Source: Mrakia gelida
Lineage: Eukaryota; Basidiomycota; Tremellomycetes; Cystofilobasidiales; Mrakiaceae
Assembly (NCBI GenBank): GCA_024345305.1
Contig: BRON01000020.1
Span: 310,001-374,000 of the forward strand
Reading direction: 5' to 3'
DNA length: 64,000 nt
In this document: positions 46,301 to 58,900 of the stretch, in pieces
How the letters are laid out: every line of letters begins with the position of its first letter
Numbering within the stretch: the first letter of the stretch is position 1
Notes under the pieces: generated by a model
Told to the model about the DNA's origin: nothing
Database searches by the model: none
The model's input: the letters and a program-made list of their open reading frames with translations, nothing else
Made by a program: the position numbers and the translations under genes

Positions 46301-49300
46301 ACGGAGGTCAGCGAATGCTCGAAGGTCTTCAACTAAAGCGAGAGCGGTACGAACATCAACGGGACCAGCGAAACCTCCGAGTCGTGAGATCGTAGAGCTG
46401 CGAGGAGTTGGTGTCCATCCATCACGGGCATCATGACATCTGAGACGCGAGAAAGAAAAGAGGGAGAGAGAGGGTCAGCCAACATCTCGTTCCAATCGAC
46501 TCGAAGTCGAAACGGGACGAACCTGAGACGATGAGATTTGGTGGATGCTCGATGGCGATGTCGAAAGCGACCTTCCCATCGGGAGCCTCAATGACGGTGC
46601 AGTAGGGGGAGAGGATGGCGGTGAGGTAGCGACGCATGTCTGCAAAGAGGACCAGGGATGAACGCGGGTCAGCGACGAGAAGGAGGAGGGACGGCGACGA
46701 GGCTGAGCTCCGAGGACATCTACTGACCGATGTTGTCGTCCACGATCAAGATGGTATCTGCCTTGGACCAGAAGAGAGTTGCTGGATCGATCCGGCTCGA
46801 GTTCTCGGTCGAGCCTCCAGAGTCTGAAAGCGAGCTCGAATCCGACGCGAGCGTTCCTTCGGAGGAGAACCAGTTCTCCGCTTCAGCGATGATTCCTTGG
46901 CTGTAAGGTCGAACTTGAGACGCTGAAGGGTCGGCCATTTCCTCGATTCGATCCTTTGGAAGGTGAGCGGTTCCGAGAGGAATGCGAGCGATGAAGGTCG
47001 ATCCATGGCTTCCCGTCTCGCTCTCCTCGCTCGTCGTCGACTCGATCGAGAGGGTTCCTCCGTGCATCTTGATGAGCTCCGAGGTGAGAGAGACTGTCGA
47101 GCAAAGAGAGAGAGGATCAGAAGCTACTCGATGGGCCTGACAAAGAGCTCGAGACTCACGCCCGATTCCCGTTCCTTCGTGCGAACGACCGATGCTCGCG
47201 ACTCGATGGAACCGCTCGACGACCCTGAAGGATGACAGGAGAGTCAGCAAGGGTAGAAGAGAGGTGCAGAGATGCTGACTCACTTGGGGATGTCCTCCTT
47301 GGGGATCCCGACTCCAGTCTGGGCGAAGCAAAACGAGAGACGATCAGCGACCGACTTCGACCGAAACCTCTCGGCGCGTCCAAAACTCACGTCCTGAACT
47401 CCAAACTCGACCTCGTTCTCCCTGTACTTCAGGAATACTCGGATCGATCCCTTGAGACAGTACTTGAAAGCGTTCCCGATGATGTTGAAGACGATCTGGA
47501 GGCGAGGAGGGAAGGGAACGAGACGCGTCAGTTGGAGATCCGAAGCTCGACGAAAGAACGAAGCTCGCGGAAGCGTTGGAGACTGACCTTCTCCCAGAGA
47601 TCAGGATCGACTGTGAGAGAGAGTTGAAGAAGTGTGTCAGCCTGGGGTCTTGAGCGTTCAAGGAGCGTCGAGTCGAACGAACCGTAGGCCATTCGAGGGT
47701 CGTTGACGTCGCACTCGACCGTGTAGCGGATCTTTCCCTTCTCGATGGCAGATCTGAGAAAGGGCCGAGATAAAACCGGCAAGCATCAGCGTCGAGAACG
47801 GCGAGATAAGAGGGTCGAGAAGGAAGAACGAAGAAACCAACCTGAAGAGCGAAGCGAGATCGGCTGTGAAGATTCCGAGTTGACGAGGAGAGAACGATCC
47901 TTGCATTCGACCAGCTTCCACCCGACTGCATGAAGGCACTTTAGGTCAGTAAGCGTCTTCGAGAGGAAAGGAAAGGGGTGGAAAATCGAACGTACGAGAC
48001 GTCCATCAGTAGATTGATGATCCTTCCAAGGCGTTGAATGTTCCTCGTCGCGAGCGTCAACATCCTCTTCTTCCCTTCGTCCTTCTCGGCATGCATGAGA
48101 TCGCTGACGGGCCCTTGGATGAGAGTGAGAGGTGTCCTGAGCTCGTGACTGACGTTGCTGAAGAAGGTCGTCTTCGCTCGGTCGAGTTTGGCGAGTTCGT
48201 CTGCTCGTTGGATCTGAGTTTCGATGCTGAGGACTCCGGTAAGACCGCTGCTGAGTTGGAGGCGGAGGAGTCGAAGCCAGCTCTGCGAAAGGTCCGATCG
48301 AACGCGTCGAAGAAGAAGTCAGTCGCAGGTTGGGGAGGAGAGAGGGAAAGGAGAGAAGCTCAACGCACTTGATACTCCTTGTCGAACGGGCGACGAGTGT
48401 TCAGACCCACGATGAGCACAGCCTGCTTGGTAGAGGTCGGGTCGTCGGTATCGGCGACTGTGGGAGGAGAACCAAACGAAAGTCAGCGCTGAAACGTGAT
48501 AAGGAAGAGGATCGCGAGAGGATCGCTCGCACTCACTGGGAATGATCAAGGCAGACTCGGGCATCTCCTCCCCCCAGCTCCTCGACCCGAAGCCCTCGAC
48601 CAGGGTCCTGCAGTCCTCCATGTACACCGACTTCCGAGTTGAGATCGCTTCAGCGACTGTGGAAGGAAGACAAGCTGGGATCAGCGACGTCTCGCTCGTC
48701 TCACACGTCGAAGACTCGATACTCACTCGGCCAGGGGCATGTTTTCTTCCCATCCAAGCTCGTGACGGTAACGTTGGATCCTGACTCTCCAGAGACTGAG
48801 CTTCCAGCTCCGATCGAGTCGCGATGTTCGAGGGTAGTCGGTTCAACCGAAGGAGACTTGAGGTTTCGAACCGAGGTGTGAACGAAGCTGTCTGCTGTCG
48901 ATCCGGAAGCTCGATGGTTGAGATCGACGGTGAGAGTGAGTTGGGTCGGAGCTGAGGTGTGCCCTTCTGGGATTCCGATCGTTCCTGCGAGAGTGAGTGT
49001 GACCTTCGCTTTGGCTTCTGGTTTCGACCCGGTCGTGACGACGGGGGTTGGAGGGACTGATAGACGAGGAAACAAAATCAGCAGGAAAGTCTCGCGAGGT
49101 CAGAAGTCCGAGACAGTTCGCAGCTCACCGGGCGAGACCTCCGTGTTGTAGAGGAGAGCGAAGGGGATGTCGTGTGGGTTCTCCTTGAGGGAGCTGATGA
49201 CGGCGTCGAAGAAATCCTCTTGAGACTTTGCCGAGAAGCAGGTAGCGGCCATGTCCCTCAGGACTTCGAGCCTTCGTTCAGCGAGAACCTTGGAAGCTGA

Positions 49301-51397
49301 GAAAGAAGGAGAAGGAGAAGAGAAGAAGAAGAAGCGAGACGCGATCAGCTCGAGTTCAAGCTCGTCGATCGAGTTGGAAGGAGGAGCTCACTCGTCTCAA
49401 AAGAGGTGTTGAGTAGTCCACCGTAAGACCCGTCCTCCACCTGCACCGGGATCTGGTGTGAAGGAGCGAAAGCTGTTAGTTCGAAGTACAGCAGGTTCGC
49501 GTCGACTCGATTCTCGTCGAAGGGGAGCTGAGAAGGAACGAACGAAAGACCAAGTGTGATAGGTCTCTTCGGGAGCCTTCGTGACATCTCGTTGGAAGAA
49601 GAGAAGATCTGAGAGGGTCGAAAAGAAGAAGGAGAAGGAGTGAGCTGAAGGTCGCATCGTTCGGACGTCTTCGTTGTTTCCACTCACCATCTGTCTTGTG
49701 TATCGTTCCTCCGGCCATCACCTGAGCTGCTAGAGGCTCCAGTCCAGCCCAAATCTCTCCCCAGCCTACTCGCCCAGTCTTCCCGTATCTGGCAGCGCGG
49801 CAAGAACGAAGGTCAGCAAGATGTTCCAAGACTCGCTCGTCGTCGTTTGCTCCTCCTCGAAGGCGTGGAGATCAGGACTCACAGCCATGGGTGTTTCCGA
49901 AGTGACATCTCGGCGTACTAGAGAGTCGATAAGTGAAGAGGTGGAGTGATCGTCAGCCTAGCTCGAGTAAGCGCGTTGAGAAAGAAGGAGACGCGACGAA
50001 CGGAGTCGTTGTCTGAGAACGAGAGTGCAAAAGCGAGGTCAGCGAGATTCGGCCAGTAACGAACGAGATCAGAACTCACAGATGAGTATGAACTCAGGTC
50101 CCCACCACAGCGCGCTCTCGTGCGAGGTAGCCATGACTGTAAGCCGAAGAAGGAAGACGAGAACGAACGCGTGAGTTTGGCTTCGAGTTGTCGGACCACG
50201 AGCGACCCACCGATCGAGATGGCAGTCTTCAGACTCGAAGGCCACTCTGATTTCTACAGAATGAAGAAGACGAGGAGATACGATGTCAGCTCGAGGCGAT
50301 ACGATTCGAGGAAGCGAAGGCGAACTTACAGGACCAAGACTCGTAGAAGCCCAATCGAACGTCTCCAGCAGCTCCCTAGTTCCGAAAGAGCTCCTCGTCA
50401 TGACTCTAGAAGGCAAGACCTCCGTATCCATCTTCTCGTCACCCTCTAGATGAGTATCCCTTTCCGTCACAGCAGATTCACTCGTCTCGCTGTCTTCCGA
50501 GATCCCTCGTTCCAACCCTGGCCTCTCCAACGCTCTCGACACGTCCCCGAAGTTCACGCCCAACCCAACCTCGTCCGCATGACCTGGTGACTCTGAGTAC
50601 ATCTCCCTCTCGGGTGTCTCCTCCTCTCGAGGGTGAGAGAGCTCCTCGTCGACCTCTCGACTCGCCTCGGCTGACCAAAACGCGGTTGCGGGGAGGAAGG
50701 TCGTACGTTGGCCTTCGACGATGGGACGATGTTTGGAGGAGGTGGAGGGATGACTGAGAGGGGAGAGTTGGAGTACAAGGAAGGTGGTGTCGTTGCTGGA
50801 TGAGGAGGACGAGGAGGTGGGGGTACGAGGAGCGGAGAAGGAAGGTGAGACGGGGATGAGGGTAGGATGGAAGGCGTCTTCTGGTGTTTCGTCCATCGAA
50901 CGAATGAAGATCGCGTCCTGACCATTCGGTCCATCTGGATCCATCTCGCTCCTCGTCCTCTTCTTGTGTCCTATCCGCTTGAGAGCTGTTCCTCCTCCGA
51001 AGCCAATGGTGGACGACGCGGACGATCCTTCGGCTTCCGAGGCGAGCTTCCTCGCGACCCTCGAGATGAGACCTTTGAGCGTCGCTACTGAGTACTGATC
51101 CAGTCGGCTGAGAAGGGTTTCCTCGAGGATGGAGGGCGCGGCAGAAGACGCAGCCATGGGGGAGGAGTCGAGGAGTCCAGCGAGGTTGCTCCAGACTGGG
51201 ACGATGGGAGCGGAGGATGGGTAGAGGGTAGGGTCGGGTAAGACGATGAGGAAGGATGGGAAAGGGTGGAAGGAGAGGAAGGGGAGTAACGGTATCGTTG
51301 AGAAGTTGTTGATGGGGGTTGTTGTTGTCGGGGAGGATGGAAAGGAGTCGTATTGAGGAGACGGGGAAGGTCTCGAGGAGGAGGAGGTCGTCGCCAT
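43384..51397 (-). CDS. dual hybrid histidine kinase A (PAS-HK-REC-HK-REC)
   Basis: This is a cytoplasmic-type phosphorelay sensor with two kinase and two receiver modules, like the basidiomycete Tco2-type class. The ATG at 51397 gives [20 protein letters not shown]. After a long variable N-terminus comes a PAS segment ([19 protein letters not shown], spliced to a [11 protein letters not shown] stretch). HK1 follows, with [20 protein letters not shown] (phospho-His) and N-box [13 protein letters not shown]1 has [16 protein letters not shown] and [11 protein letters not shown]2 has [30 protein letters not shown]-box [13 protein letters not shown] and [23 protein letters not shown]2 has [21 protein letters not shown] and [10 protein letters not shown], and ends [15 protein letters not shown]. 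More than 25 introns interrupt it. One 10-nt microexon at 44215-44224 sits between two look-alike introns. It is head-to-head with a close paralog. Confidence 0.9.
44128..44306 (-). repeat. two look-alike introns flanking a 10-nt microexon
   Basis: Intron 44225-44306 and intron 44128-44214 share most of their first 67 nt, including ATCTAC, CGAC, CTTTCTCTC, AGGCTGACCGT, CTCGACTC and CCTT.CGG in the same order. The exon between them, 44215-44224 (AACCAGAAGG), encodes Asn-Gln-Lys and part of the next codon of REC2. The first of the two positions has no counterpart in the paralog. Confidence 0.75.
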
Positions 51398-52951
51398 GAT
51401 TCCTCCTTTTGAAGGGATTTGAGGGAGCGAGTCCGGGGTCGAGTTGAAAGTCCTGGAGAGCAAGATATGAAGAGTATCGGTATCCGAGACGGCAAGATGG
51501 TCTGAGGGAAGGGGCCTTCGTGATCGGAAAAAGAGAGGGAAGGAAGGGAACGAGCTCGCGGGCGTTGACCCCTCCTCCTCTCTTTTCGAGCTCACCGACC
51601 TCGTCACTTCAGCCCTCAGAGCCCGGAAAAGTACAGGAAGAGGGTCCAAGTTCTACATAGAGTATCTTCTGCAGCTGATGTCGCTGCTGAAGGGGACGAG
51701 AGAGGTGCAGCAGAGGGTAACATCGCGGCCCCCTCCTTCCTTCCCTTGACCTCTCTCGTCCAGCCTTCATCCCTCCCTGGTTGCGACTTCAAAGCTCAAG
51801 TCAAGGGCTGGAACGGGACTCACTTCTACTGAGAGGCTGGCTGATATTCCTGGATACTTGATCCCCTACTGAGATGTGCTCTGAGCTTGAAAGGGAAGAC
51901 GAAGGGAGGGGGAGGGAGGGGAGGGGACAAGGGAAGGTGATGGCCGAGTTCGTTGGGATCGATGGAGAGGAGGTATGGAGCGAGATGGCAAGGGCGATCT
52001 GCTAGCGATTGGATGGATGGAAGGGAGAGCAAAGTCCTGCAGAGAATTCCTGGGTTGTTGGGGTTGAAGTCAAAAAGCAGAAGGGGAGGGAAGAAGTCGT
52101 TTGAGCCTCGGGCCTTCTTGATCTTCTTCGGGAAACCCTCCCGGCTTCATCAAGATCGAAGATTCTGTTGATTTTCTCTCCGAGCAGCCCTCCAGACTAC
52201 TGATATCTGCAGCAGAGTAGATCTGAGGGAGCGAGCTCGAGGGATTTCCTTCCGCTCGTTCTTTCTTTGCTTTCTTTTTCGCTCGATCGAGATTCACCGA
52301 CGCGTCGTGAACTCTCTCGTTTCTGGACGCTCACGCGGTTGTTTCGCTCTCTGTCCCTTGAGAATGGTCTCGTCCTGAAAGATAAAAGGTGCGAACTTGC
52401 CCTCGAGAACGTCCGAGGAAAAGGTGAGCTTCTGGCGCGGTCGAGTTGCGAAAATCAGACGCGTCGCCTCAAAGCGCCGACGAATCGTCCTCGGATCTCC
52501 TGCCTTTCCCCTCTCTCCCGAAAACGTAGAGGTCAACTGACTCTAGATTCGAGCTTCTTCTGCCAGGAGGTCGATTGTGAAGGGAGAGAATCAGCAGCAG
52601 AACACCGATGATCTGCTCGCGTCCTCTCCACTCCCTTTCTCGTCGGACTTTCTACCAGAGAGATAGATACTGCGATTCTGATCGAGGAGGTCATTAGTCG
52701 GAAAGCTAACGACCTTCGTAAATCATTCGAACAAAGTTCTTCGAGCCTGGCCATCTCGTGCTTGAAGTCAGGCACGACTTCAAGGGAGGTTCGAGCGTCG
52801 ACGAGTTTGGTCTGTCCACCAACGTCGTCCCTTCGAGGCTTCCTTCCCTTCCCTCTTCCTGGGTTCTCGTCCTCTTCTGGATACGGAGCTCTTCTCCCTT
52901 TCCTCACCTATCAACCTCCTAGAGTCTTATCGTTCCTCTACCCCAAGAGCG
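51398..52951. promoter_or_regulatory. bidirectional promoter between the two kinase paralogs
   Basis: This 1.55-kb region separates the divergent kinases. It has a CCAAT-type ATTGG at 52010-52014 and GACGCGTC elements at about 52300 and 52458. A pyrimidine-rich block lies around 52830-52880, just before the plus-strand start. Short frames on both strands show nothing recognisable. Confidence 0.45.
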
Positions 52952-55900
52952 ATGTCTTTCGAGACGAAGGAGCTTTCCGCCTCTTCACTTCACCTCGCTC
53001 TTCTCCTCCCCTTCCTCTCCTCCTCCCCTCTCCCAACCTTCGTCCTTCCCTCCTCTTCTTTTTCCTCACCATCTTCAACCTCCCTCTACCTACCCTCTCC
53101 TCTCTGGTGCAACCTCACAGGTCGACCATACAGCTGCTCGTCCCCCCGAGGCGAACAAGACGGATCAGCTCGAGCTCACGGGACGAACTCCCTCCCAATC
53201 GAAGGCGCTTCCCTCCTGCTCCTACGTCGGCTCATCTGCGACATTATCGAGGAAGAAGAGAGACATAGTAGTCATTCTCCCTCGCTTGGAGAGTTCGGAT
53301 CTCAACACGCAGGGGAAGGAAGCTCGTCAACGTCGAGAAGGTCGTCGGGGGAAGGTCAAGCTGGATTCAACAACACCCTCCTCCCCCTCGAGATCATCCA
53401 CTCCCTAGGTCGTCCCTTCCACCCCATCATCACCCTCCTCGACCTCCCCTCACCTCAACTCGGCTCTCCTCAAGAGACGTCCTTCTCCTACTCGAACATC
53501 CCTCCTCATCCTCCTCCTCCTGCATCAACCCGCCTCGTGATCCTCCAACTCTTTCCTCTCCCCTCTCCCATCCCCGCCTCCAACCTCGACGATCCCCCTC
53601 CCTTCCGACGAGTACAACACCCCCATGCTCGACGTCGAACAAGTCTCAGGATTCCTTCAACCCCCTTGGTCCGAAATCCCTATCCGAACCTCCTTCGCAA
53701 GTCCAGACTCTCTCGTCGAGTCTCGAGACGAGCGTATGAGGTCGGTTAGCGCGGAGGCCAGGTCGAACGTCGAGGATCTTCTCTTGGAGGGAGAGGACAC
53801 GACGATGGACTCGATCCCAACGAATCTCACGGTCCCGAGTGATTGGCTGGTGGAGGAGACGGAGATGGCTACTGGGGAGGTGGAGAAGGTTCAGACGAAG
53901 AGGAAGTCGTACGGGACGAGGGAGCTGTTGGAGAGCTACGACTGGTCGAAGACTCCTCTCGGACCTGTATGTCCTTCCCTGTCCCAATCTTGGCTTATCG
54001 GCGCGATTGCTGATCATTCTTCCTTCGATCCTGCAGAAGAAGGACTGGCCTCAGAGCTTGATCACCACCGTCTCCATCGTTCAAGTGAGCTCGCTTCGTT
54101 TCTTCCCTCGCTCGTCAACGCTCTTCTCCATCACTGAACTTTTCCCTTCGTTTTCTCTCGCTCCAGGCGACCGGTCATCAGGCCTGCGTTTGGTGGGGAG
54201 AAGACTTCACTCTGATCTGTGAGTTTCGAACGCAAGCGCACACAAGTTGAGGGATCGATCTCACTCCTCGTTTTCTCGTCCTTCACCCCTTCAGACAACG
54301 AAGCCTACGCCGAGATGAGCTTCAGGAAACACCCGATCATCTACGGGAAGCCAGTGAGCTTCGCTTGGGCTGAGGTACGTCCTCCTTCTTCGACTTTCCG
54401 AGGGCGAGCTCGTCGCGTCGCAAACGCTGACCTCGTTCCTCTTCCTCTTCCTCATCGCCGTCTTCCTACTCAGGTATGGGAAGCACTGGAACCTTTGGCT
54501 CGCTCGGTTATCGGAGGAGAGGCCATGTACAAGGACGACGACCTGCTGTTCCTGCAACGAGATCAATTCGACGAGTCGATCAAGGAGGAGACGTACTTCA
54601 GTTGGAGCTTCGTGCGTTCCTCGTCCACATCCTCCTTGCTTGCTGGGTCTCGGCTCGATAAACCTTCGGAACTTGGCTGATCATCGATGCGCTCTCTTCC
54701 TTCCTTCCAGATCCCAGTCGAGATCGAGGACGGCTCGCATGGAGGTCTTCTGAACCAATGTTTCGAGACCAGTCAGTCCTCGCGCTTTTCCTCCACCTGA
54801 TCTCGATGTCTGTATCGACTCACTCTCCTTGAACTTTCACCCTTCTCCTTCTCCCTCTCCCTCTCCCTCCCAGCGTCGAAGGTGCTCGCCGAGCGAAGGT
54901 TGAACGTCCTTCGAGCCCTCGCGTCGGAAACCTCAGCGGCAACGTCTCAGCTCGAGGGCGGGCAAGCCGTCGCCAACTCCCTCGCTCAGAACCCTCACGA
55001 CATCCCTTTCGCCATCATCTACAACTCGGAAGTCTCGCATGGTGAGCTTCTCCGTCTCTCTCGCGGTTCTCGCGTCGATTCATCACTCTAACTCCTCCTT
55101 TCTTCCCTCTCCAGTCCCGCACTCCTCGACAACTTCACGAAACGAAGCTCATCTCGCATCAACCCTCGACCTCTCACTCATCTCCTCCGTTGGAGTCCCG
55201 ATGCATCACCCTTCGGTCCCTTCGTCCGTCGTCCTCACCGTTGACCTCGATTCGAACGGAGTCGTCGTCGTCAACGCCGATGGATCCTCGAGCTGTCCCT
55301 GGCCAATCTCTGAGGCTATCCAGACGAGAGAACCAGTCTTTGTGGAGAACTGTAGGAGCTTGGTGGGAGGGTTCGATTTGAGGAGTTGGGAGGAGGAGCT
55401 GCCTAACTCTGCTTTGGTGATCCCGAGTGAGTTCGAACCAAACTTCTCTCGACGCGTTCGTCCAAATTTCTGACATCCGCCTCTCTCTCCTCTGTCTCGT
55501 AGTTGCCGATACGGATGATCCTACCTCGACCAAGCAGGCTATCCTCGTCGTGGGACTCAACACTCGAAGGCCTTTCGATCAGGAGTACCAGGTTCGTCTC
55601 TGCTCGTCGTTCGTTTGGTTCGGTTTCACTGACTGTTTCGCCTTCTTCCTCTCCCCTTCGCTTCTCGATGCAGAGCTAGCTTCGTCTACTTCGTCTTCAA
55701 CTCAGCAATGGGCTTTCGTCGGTCATCAGCTTGGAGCAACAACTTCAGCGAGGTGAAGAGGTGCGTGACCGTCTCTTCTTCCCTCCTCAAGTTCCAATCG
55801 CTGACGCTCTTTCTCGCTCTTCCTCAGCTCGCCAAACTCGACCGAGCCAAGACGGCTTTCTTCTCCAACATCAGCCACGAGCTTCGAACGCCTCTCACCC

Positions 55901-58900
55901 TCATCCAAGGTCCAGTCAACGATCTTCTTCGAGAAGAACGCAGCGAGTCGAAGAAGCAGGTCCTTCATCTCGTCTCTCGAAACGTGAGCAGGCTCGGCAT
56001 GCTGGTCAATAGCTTGATGGACTCGAGTAGGGTCGAGGCTGGTCGGATGCAAGAATCGTTCTCTCCTCGTCAACTCGGAATCTTCACAGCCGATCTCGCT
56101 TCGCTTTTCAGGTTCGTCCTTTCCTTCTTCCGTTTTGCTCGACCTTTTATCGTGGGTTCATGACGCTGATGCGTGCCGATCTCTTCTCGCTCCTTCTCCA
56201 GATCTGCCATCGAGAAAGGAAAGATCAACTACACGGTCGAGTGCGACGTCAACGACCCTCGGATGACCTACGGTTCGTTCGAATCGAGTCTCTTCTCCAC
56301 CGTTCATGACCCCAGACTTACATAAATCTCATCCTCTTCTTTCACAGTCGATCCTGATCTCTGGGAGAAGGTCAGTCTTCGACTCATCCCTCGAGCTTCG
56401 TTCCCTCGTCGAGCTTCGTATCTCCAATTGACGCGTCTCGTTCCCTTCCCTCCTCGCCTCCAGATCGTCTTCAACATCATCGGAAACGCCTTCAAGTACT
56501 GCCTCAAGGGGTCGATCCGAGTCTTCCTCAAGTACAGAGAGAACGAGGTTGAGTTTGGAGTTCAGGATGTGAGTTTGGACGCGTTGAGGGGCTTCGGTCG
56601 AATCGTTCGCTGACCGTCTCTCTTTCCTTCCCTTAGACTGGAGTCGGAATCCCCAAGGAGGACATCCCCAAGTGAGTCAGCATCCCCTGCTCTCGCTTCT
56701 ACCTTTGCTGAACCTCCTTCCTTCCTTCAGGGTCGTCGAGCGTTTCCATCGAGTCGCGAGTATCGGTCGTTCGCACGAGGGGACTGGAATCGGACGTGAG
56801 TCGCGAGATCTTCGTCGAGCACATCGAGTATCTTCTGAACCTCCCTCTTTTGCTCGATAGTCTCTCTCACCTCGGAACTCATCAAGATGCACTCAGGATC
56901 GCTCTCGATCGAGTCAAGCACCCTCGAGGAGAGCACGAACGGCTGTTCCGGGTCGACGTTCGTCGTCAGGATTCCCCTCGGTTCTTCCCACCTCCCACGA
57001 GATCGCATCGAACCGCCTGAATCTCGGACTCAGGTCTCTGCCCAGAACAGACCTTACATCGAGGGAATCCTCGCGGAGGCTGAGGCTTGGTTCGGCTGTG
57101 ACGAGCTCTCCCTGTACTCGCTACCTCCCTCCGTCAGCTCGAACGAGTCCTCCGAGTTCGGGTCTCGAATCGATCCTTCTACCCTTTTCTGGTCGAAGAG
57201 CGATACCATCCTCATAGTTGACGACAACTCAGGTGAGTGATCTGTCACTTCGTTCTTCGCCTCTTTCGAAGCTCGACGCGACGAGCTGACCTCTCGCCTC
57301 CCTTCCTCCTTCTCGCCTCACGCAGACATGCTCAAGTACCTCAGCAGCATCCTCTCGACCTACTGCTCCGTCATCCAGGCCGAGAACGGTCAGATCGCCT
57401 TCCAGATGGCCTGCGAGCATCGACCGAATCTCATCCTCTCAGGTTCGTCCCTCCATTGGACTTCGAGTCGAGCTCAAACTGACTCTCACTCCCTCTTCTT
57501 CTCGCACAGATCTGATGATGCCCGTTTTGGACGGCATTGGGCTTCTCTCCGCTCTTCGCTCGGCAAAAGGAGAGATCGCTCTGATCCCTCTCATCCTGAT
57601 CACTGCGAGAGCTGGCGAGGAGGAGAAGGTCAACGGTCTGCTGCTGGGTGCCGAAGGCGAGTCTATGTCCTCTTACTTCCGGGCTCGCTGGCTCTTCACT
57701 GACGATCAAGCTTCCCTTTCAGACTACCTGCCGAAACCGTTCAGCTCGAGAGAACTCAGTGAGTTTTCCCTCCGTCGCGTCGTTCGAAGAGTCGAGCGCT
57801 GATCCGACGACTTCTCGTTCTTGCTTCTTGTTTCAAGTCGCTCGATGCCATCTTCAAAGTACGTAGCAACCCCGAGATGCATCACCCACGTCGTAAGCTG
57901 ACGACGTCTTTGCTCGCAGTGCAAATGGGGAAGCGTAGGATCGAGTTGGAACGGAAGTTCGACGAGTGAGTCGACGTCTCTGCCCCTCGACTCTGTTCGG
58001 ACCTGACCCGTCCCCCTCTTCCCTCCTTACTCAGACGGACACTGCAGATCAAGCTTCAAGCCAAGGAAGCCGAGGAGAAGCGGAAGGAAGCCGAGGAGCA
58101 ACGACGCCAGCAGGAGCTGCTCGTCGATGTGACGTCGCACGAGATTCGAAACCCGGTCTCAGCTATCCTTCAGAACTCTGGTCTCTGCAAAGACAACTTG
58201 ACGGGTGATTCGTCCCGTTCCCCTCCCTCGAAGCGTCTCAGTCTCAACGGAAGCAGGCGAGATTCTCGAACTGAAAGCTGATCTGAAGCTCGCCTGGTTC
58301 CCTTTCAGTCCTTCACGCTCTTCTCGCCGGAGCTCTCAAAAACGGGACTGGCTTCTTCCCGACAACCGCCATCATCGAGGAGCTCGTTGAGGACTTGGAG
58401 AGTCTGGACTCGATCATCACTATGGCCCAGTCTCAGGAGATCGTGAGTCGTCTTTTCGGTGGGAAGGAAGGGTGCGAATGCTGATCGAGCGCGACCTCGT
58501 TCTTCGTCTTCCCACAGATCGCCAACGACATTCTCTCGGTTAGTCCCCTTTCTGTCTCGTCTCTGCCGACCGAAGCTGATGTCCTCGTCCCTCTTTCACT
58601 CCAGCTCGCTCGAATCCAACTCCACACGCTCGAGTCAGTCGCGTTCGACCTCTTCCTGTTCCCTCCTCTTTCGCTGATCCTTTCCCTTCACCTTGCTCTC
58701 CAGGATCTTCGCTGTCGAGATGAATCTGGTTCACGAGTCCGAGCGGATTCTCAAAGTCTTCGCATCTGAGTGGTAAGCCGTCTCCTCATCGAACGAGTCG
58801 CGATCGCTTCGAGCTCTTCTCACACGTACTTCCTCCCTCCCCTCCTTTCGATGCACAGTCGGATGAAGGACATCAACTTGGGCCTTACCATCGGAGACTC

